From an uncultured Spartobacteria bacterium (GTDB lineage: Bacteria > Verrucomicrobiota > Verrucomicrobiae > Chthoniobacterales > UBA6821): DNA of 8,762 nucleotides. Of the stretch, positions 6,347-8,762 are shown in pieces (position 1 is the first letter of the stretch; each line of letters begins with the position of its first letter). The translations under genes were made by a program, and so were the position numbers. The notes beneath the pieces are model-generated. The model worked only from the letters and a program-made list of their open reading frames with translations. It did not search any database and was not told the origin of the DNA. The stretch spans positions 1 to 8,762 of the forward strand of contig CAIXGT010000085.1 of assembly GCA_903919105.1 (NCBI GenBank), given 5' to 3'.

Positions 6347-6835
6347 TTAATCCCTGAAGTTTTTGAAGCTGAGCGAAACCCCGAAGTCCTTGCCCTTCAG
6401 GAAGGCGATGACCTCCTGAAGTTCATCCCGCTTGGTGCCCGTCACGCGGACCTGCCGGTCCTGGAGCGAGGCCTGCACCTTGAACTTCTCGGCCTTGATC
6501 GCCGTCGTGATCTCCTTGGCCTTATTGCCCTCAAGCCCCTGGGTGATCACGAACTCTTGGCGGGTGTTGCCGATCGAGGAGACGTCGGGGTCCTTCTGTT
6601 CCACATTGCGGAGATCGACACCTCGTTTTGCGAGCTTTCCTACCATGATTTCGCGGACCCCCTTGAGCTTATTGCCATCCTCGGCGGAGAGAGTGATGAG
6701 TTCTGGCTTAGTCAGTTCGATCTTGACGTTGCTTCCCTTGAAGTCGAACCGGGTAGCGAGTTCCTTCACGGCTTGATTCACCGCATTCTCGATCTCCATC
6801 CGCTCGATTTCCGAAACAATGTCAAAGGAAGGCAT
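6347..6835 (-). CDS. yajQ: YajQ family nucleotide-binding protein (UPF0234)
   Basis: A 162-residue protein, nearly the same length as E. coli YajQ. The family signatures are all present: MPSFDIVSEIE at the start, ELATRFDFKGS (25-35), RQEFVITQGLEGNKAKEITT (92-111), the run EKFKVQASLQDRQVRVTGTK (115-134), and the ending LSFKNFRD. Known members have two ferredoxin-like domains. They have been reported to bind nucleic acid or nucleotides, and in Xanthomonas a homologue acts as a cyclic-di-GMP effector; the role in this organism is open. The ATG at 6835 has no Shine-Dalgarno; the preceding bases come from the inverted heptad spacer. It is convergent with hldD and divergent from the DAHP synthase gene. 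A 193-codon frame opposite it on the plus strand is an antisense shadow. Confidence 0.93.
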   Translation of the reverse strand: MPSFDIVSEIERMEIENAVNQAVKELATRFDFKGSNVKIELTKPELITLSAEDGNKLKGVREIMVGKLAKRGVDLRNVEQKDPDVSSIGNTRQEFVITQGLEGNKAKEITTAIKAEKFKVQASLQDRQVRVTGTKRDELQEVIAFLKGKDFGVSLSFKNFRD

Positions 6836-6843
6836 GTGGGGAA

Positions 6844-6954
6844 GGTTGAAGGTTTAAGTTGAAAAGTTAAAAGGTAAAAAGTGGGAAAGTTGGGGCAGAT
6901 GGTGCCGACCCTTCCTTGTGAACCTTGTTATGTTTCACTTTCCAACTTTTGACC
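6844..6954. repeat. Inverted pair of degenerate 7-base-period arrays
   Basis: On the plus strand the bases fall into heptads: ggttgaa, ggtttaa, gttgaaa, agttaaa, aggtaaa, aagtggg, aaagttg (6844-6892). From 6954 back to 6906, the minus strand reads ggtcaaa, agttgga, aagtgaa, acataac, aaggttc, acaagga, agggtcg, a looser version of the same theme. The arms share aaaagt-ggaaagt-like stretches that could pair (about 6877-6890 with 6935-6950). The plus-strand arm begins 9 bases upstream of the yajQ start codon, so the pair forms most of the spacer between yajQ and the DAHP synthase gene. Its role is unknown. Confidence 0.55.
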
Positions 6955-6973
6955 AAGGAGGTGAAGCCTCCTT
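6955..6973 (+). promoter_or_regulatory. Hairpin pairing a perfect SD-like sequence with an anti-SD-like arm
   Basis: The arms aaggagg (6955-6961) and cctcctt (6967-6973) pair perfectly around loop tgaag and are followed by two more T residues (6974-6975). The left arm with its loop, aaggaggtga, equals the full complement of the usual 16S rRNA 3' end, while the gene starts in this window lack any such motif. It lies about 87 bases before the DAHP synthase ATG. It may be a leader element that hides a ribosome site, a weak terminator, or chance. A short frame from TTG 6974 to TAA 7024 (16 codons, in frame with the synthase) would follow it. Confidence 0.3.
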
Positions 6974-7060
6974 TTGCGAGTTGCATTCCATCTCTTCTGC
7001 ATGAATCTTATCCAGCCCGTCTAAGTCACAAAGAGGCGGAATAGAGACTTTAGCGCGACC

Positions 7061-8113
7061 ATGACCACGACAGACACTTCCGAGAAGCCCCGCACCGAGA
7101 ATACCCGCGTGTGCGGCGTGACGCGTCTTGTTTCTCCCCGCGAGATCAAGGAGAGGCTCCCTGCCAGTGCTGAAATCCTTGCCAAGGTGACTGAATACCG
7201 TGAGACCTGCCGCCGTATCCTGCGTGGCGATGATCCCCGCCTTCTGGTCATCGTGGGCCCCTGCTCGATCCATGATCCCGTCTCCGCTCTTGATTATGCA
7301 CGCCGACTTGCGGATCTGGCCAAAGAGGTTGAAGACAAGCTCTTCCTCGTGATGCGCGTCTACTTCGAGAAGCCCCGCACAACTGTCGGATGGAAGGGAC
7401 TTATCAATGATCCTTACCTGAACGATTCCGGTGACATGCAGCATGGCATCAAGGTGGCCCGCCAGCTCCTGCTCGATGTCGCGGCTCTTGGCCTTCCCGC
7501 AGCCACCGAGGTGCTCGATCCGATCATGCCCCAGTATATTGCGGATCTGATCAGCTGGTCGGCTATCGGAGCCCGCACCACCGAGTCCCAGACACATCGC
7601 GAGATGGCCAGCGGCCTCTCGATGCCAGTCGGCTTCAAGAATGGCACGGATGGCAGCATCCAGACGGCCATCGACGCCATGCGCTCCTCGCGCAGCGCCC
7701 ACAGTTTTCTCGGCATCGACCAGGAGGGCATGACCAGCATTATCAAGACAGCGGGTAATCCTGATGGTCATCTCGTTCTCCGTGGCGGACGCGACGGGGT
7801 GAACTACCATCCCCATCAGACAGCGGATGCCGCCGCCAAGCTCAAGGGCGCAGGCGTACCAACGGCCATCATGATCGATTGCAGCCATGCCAATAGCGGC
7901 AAGGATCCAGCCCGTCAGCCCGAGGTCTGGAACAGCATTCTGGAGCAGCGTGCCGCAGGTCGCAGCGATATCGTAGGAGCAATGCTGGAAAGCCATATAG
8001 GGCATGGGGCTCAGTCGCTTGAGGGTGATCCCTCCAAGCTCCGTTACGGGGTCTCGATCACGGATGCCTGCCTCGACTGGGAGTCGACGGCGGAGCTTCT
8101 CCGCAAGGCGTAA
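7061..8113 (+). CDS. aroG: 3-deoxy-7-phosphoheptulonate (DAHP) synthase, type I, AroFGH family
   Basis: A 350-residue cytoplasmic enzyme that joins phosphoenolpyruvate and erythrose 4-phosphate, the first step of the shikimate pathway. Seen: VGPCSIHDP (65-73), [17 protein letters not shown] (102-118), [20 protein letters not shown] (170-189), GFKNGTDG (191-198), [11 protein letters not shown] (272-282) and [10 protein letters not shown] (332-341). The metal ligands of E. coli AroG (Cys61, His268, Glu302, Asp326) align with Cys68, His276, Glu310 and Asp335. Pro157 and Ser187 occupy the places of AroG Pro150 and Ser180, which are needed for feedback inhibition, so the enzyme is probably feedback-regulated. 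Which aromatic acid it senses cannot be told, so the symbol stands for the family. An in-frame TAA at 7022-7024 and no other start codon after it fix the start at 7061. There is no Shine-Dalgarno. The exonuclease gene follows at 13 bases. Confidence 0.95.
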   Translation: MTTTDTSEKPRTENTRVCGVTRLVSPREIKERLPASAEILAKVTEYRETCRRILRGDDPRLLVIVGPCSIHDPVSALDYARRLADLAKEVEDKLFLVMRVYFEKPRTTVGWKGLINDPYLNDSGDMQHGIKVARQLLLDVAALGLPAATEVLDPIMPQYIADLISWSAIGARTTESQTHREMASGLSMPVGFKNGTDGSIQTAIDAMRSSRSAHSFLGIDQEGMTSIIKTAGNPDGHLVLRGGRDGVNYHPHQTADAAAKLKGAGVPTAIMIDCSHANSGKDPARQPEVWNSILEQRAAGRSDIVGAMLESHIGHGAQSLEGDPSKLRYGVSITDACLDWESTAELLRKA

Positions 8114-8126
8114 CCTCTTCTTTCCC

Positions 8127-8702
8127 GTGGGACTGACCGTCAGGGAGCTTTCCTTTGCGGCGCTTGATTTTGAATCTGCAGGAGAAAGCGCGAACGAAGC
8201 CGGAGTTCCAGTTCAGATTGGCATTGCCTGGATGCAAGATCTCTCCGTGTCGCCCGCTTCTTTCTACCGGAGTTATCTCAAGGCTTTACGCCCCGTCACT
8301 TGGAGCGCTCAGCAGATCCACGGGATCACCAATGAGGATCTACGGAATGCTCCGGAACTCCTCTCCCTCTGGCCCGAAATCAAGCAGCGGCTTGGAGGAC
8401 GTTGGATGGTCGCTCATGGGGTCGGAACGGAAAAGCGTTACCTGAGGGCCTTTCCCATGCATGGGTTCGGGCCCTGGATTGATACGCTGACGCTGAGCCG
8501 CAAGATTCTGCCGGGACGCTCTTCCTATGCGCTCTCTGATCTGGCAAGGGAACTTTTACTGGAAGAGGAGGCGCGAGCCCTTCTTCCTGATTTCAGGTGG
8601 CACGAGGCGCTCTCAGATGCACTGGCATCACTTCTTGTGCTCAGGAAACTGATTGAACTGAGCGGAATCGCCGATCATCCAGCGGAAGTGCTGATGGTAT
8701 GA
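8127..8702 (+). CDS. DEDDh (DnaQ-like) 3'-5' exonuclease
   Basis: From the GTG at 8127 the frame gives 191 residues. The three exonuclease motifs are recognisable: Exo I in ALDFESAG (Asp14, Glu16), IHGIT (64-68), Exo II in VAHGVGTEKRYL (95-106), and Exo III in HEALSDA (His159, Asp164). IDTLTLSRKILPG and YALSDLARELL between II and III are typical of DnaQ-type folds. Known relatives include the proofreading subunit of DNA polymerase III and oligonucleotide-degrading nucleases; this one lacks any polymerase-binding or helicase part, so its substrate is unknown. In Exo II the usual H-N-x-x-F-D pattern is H97-G-V-G-T-E102, so Asp is replaced by Glu. The frame is open further upstream to an ATG at 8004, but that would overlap the DAHP synthase by 110 bases with low-complexity Arg/Ser residues. 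GTG 8127 is therefore preferred, although no ribosome site supports it. Probably cotranscribed with the synthase. Confidence 0.82.
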   Translation: MGLTVRELSFAALDFESAGESANEAGVPVQIGIAWMQDLSVSPASFYRSYLKALRPVTWSAQQIHGITNEDLRNAPELLSLWPEIKQRLGGRWMVAHGVGTEKRYLRAFPMHGFGPWIDTLTLSRKILPGRSSYALSDLARELLLEEEARALLPDFRWHEALSDALASLLVLRKLIELSGIADHPAEVLMV

Positions 8703-8726
8703 AGGTAAAAAGTAGGAAGGTTTAGG
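8703..8726 (+). repeat. Short heptad phrase after the exonuclease gene
   Basis: The bases directly after the stop codon read aggtaaa, aagtagg, aaggttt, agg. The stretch 8702-8718 matches 6871-6887 in the yajQ upstream array at 16 of 17 positions (aaggtaaaaagt then a/g then ggaa). Nothing else could be recognised in the last 36 bases of the window. Confidence 0.5.
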
Positions 8727-8762
8727 CTCAGTAGACCGACAAGGGACTTTTACACCTTATAC

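Noticed and set aside
6281..6862. 193-codon plus-strand open frame across yajQ
   Set aside because: It lies antisense to a clear YajQ protein, has a composition typical of a mirror frame, and begins inside the terminator-like spacer. No protein family is visible.
6930..7004. 24-codon frame starting MFHFPTF as a phenylalanine leader peptide for DAHP synthase
   Set aside because: Its Phe codons arise from the antisense of the heptad repeat (aaagttggaaagtga on the minus strand). No ribosome site precedes it, and the hairpin lies inside the frame instead of after it, so a classic attenuator layout is missing.
6935..8005. 356-codon minus-strand open frame opposite the DAHP synthase
   Set aside because: Its codon register mirrors that of the strongly conserved synthase on the plus strand. 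It is Asp/His/Gly-rich without recognisable motifs, and its stop lies in the repeat spacer.
8004..8126. N-terminal extension of the exonuclease to ATG 8004
   Set aside because: It would overlap the DAHP synthase by 110 bases and adds Arg/Ser-rich residues with no homology-like pattern ahead of the Exo I motif.
1..8762. Mobile element, CRISPR array, tRNA/rRNA, toxin-antitoxin or defence genes
   Set aside because: No transposase or integrase motifs, no regularly spaced repeats with unique spacers, and no cloverleaf-like or rRNA stretches were found on reading both strands. All long coding regions are explained by the listed genes.

Overview
The window reads as a chromosomal stretch of a Gram-negative bacterium, made mostly of conserved housekeeping genes. 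Two genes for lipopolysaccharide (an LptF/LptG-type permease and the heptose epimerase HldD) require an outer membrane. Protein style, start sites without Shine-Dalgarno sequences and peculiar heptad-repeat spacers make a member of the Planctomycetota-Verrucomicrobiota-Chlamydiota group, most likely a verrucomicrobium, my best guess. That placement is an inference. I see no mobile element, CRISPR array, tRNA or rRNA, and no sign of a defence island.

Layout. Bases 1-877 (minus) hold the N-terminal 292 codons of an LptF/LptG-family permease that runs off the left edge. Head to head with it, 986-3001 (plus) encodes a DinG-type iron-sulfur helicase. A 206-base convergent spacer follows, full of small hairpins and an inverted pair of 7-base-period repeats. 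Next comes a minus-strand pair with overlapping stop and start codons (4577-3774, a membrane-anchored protein with a FlgD-Ig-like segment; 3777-3208, a small secreted protein). It diverges across only 18 bases from a plus-strand pair: a secreted TPR protein (4596-5273) and hldD (5282-6271). A strong hairpin separates hldD from the convergent yajQ (6835-6347, minus). A 225-base spacer with a second inverted heptad-repeat pair and an SD/anti-SD-like hairpin lies before the DAHP synthase gene (7061-8113). A DEDDh-type exonuclease gene (8127-8702) follows 13 bases later, probably in the same transcript.

How they work together. LptF/LptG export and HldD core-heptose synthesis both serve LPS. The TPR protein and the two secreted or anchored unknowns cluster with hldD and could belong to the cell envelope, but nothing in the sequence proves it. 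DinG and the exonuclease belong to nucleic-acid repair, DAHP synthase opens the shikimate pathway, and YajQ is a small nucleotide-binding protein.

The least ordinary content is in the spacers. Degenerate 7-base-period arrays occur in inverted pairs in two of them, with related phrases after hldD and after the exonuclease gene. No gene set here supports a claim of a new multi-gene system. The unknown two-gene unit at 3208-4577 and the heptad spacers are the best leads.
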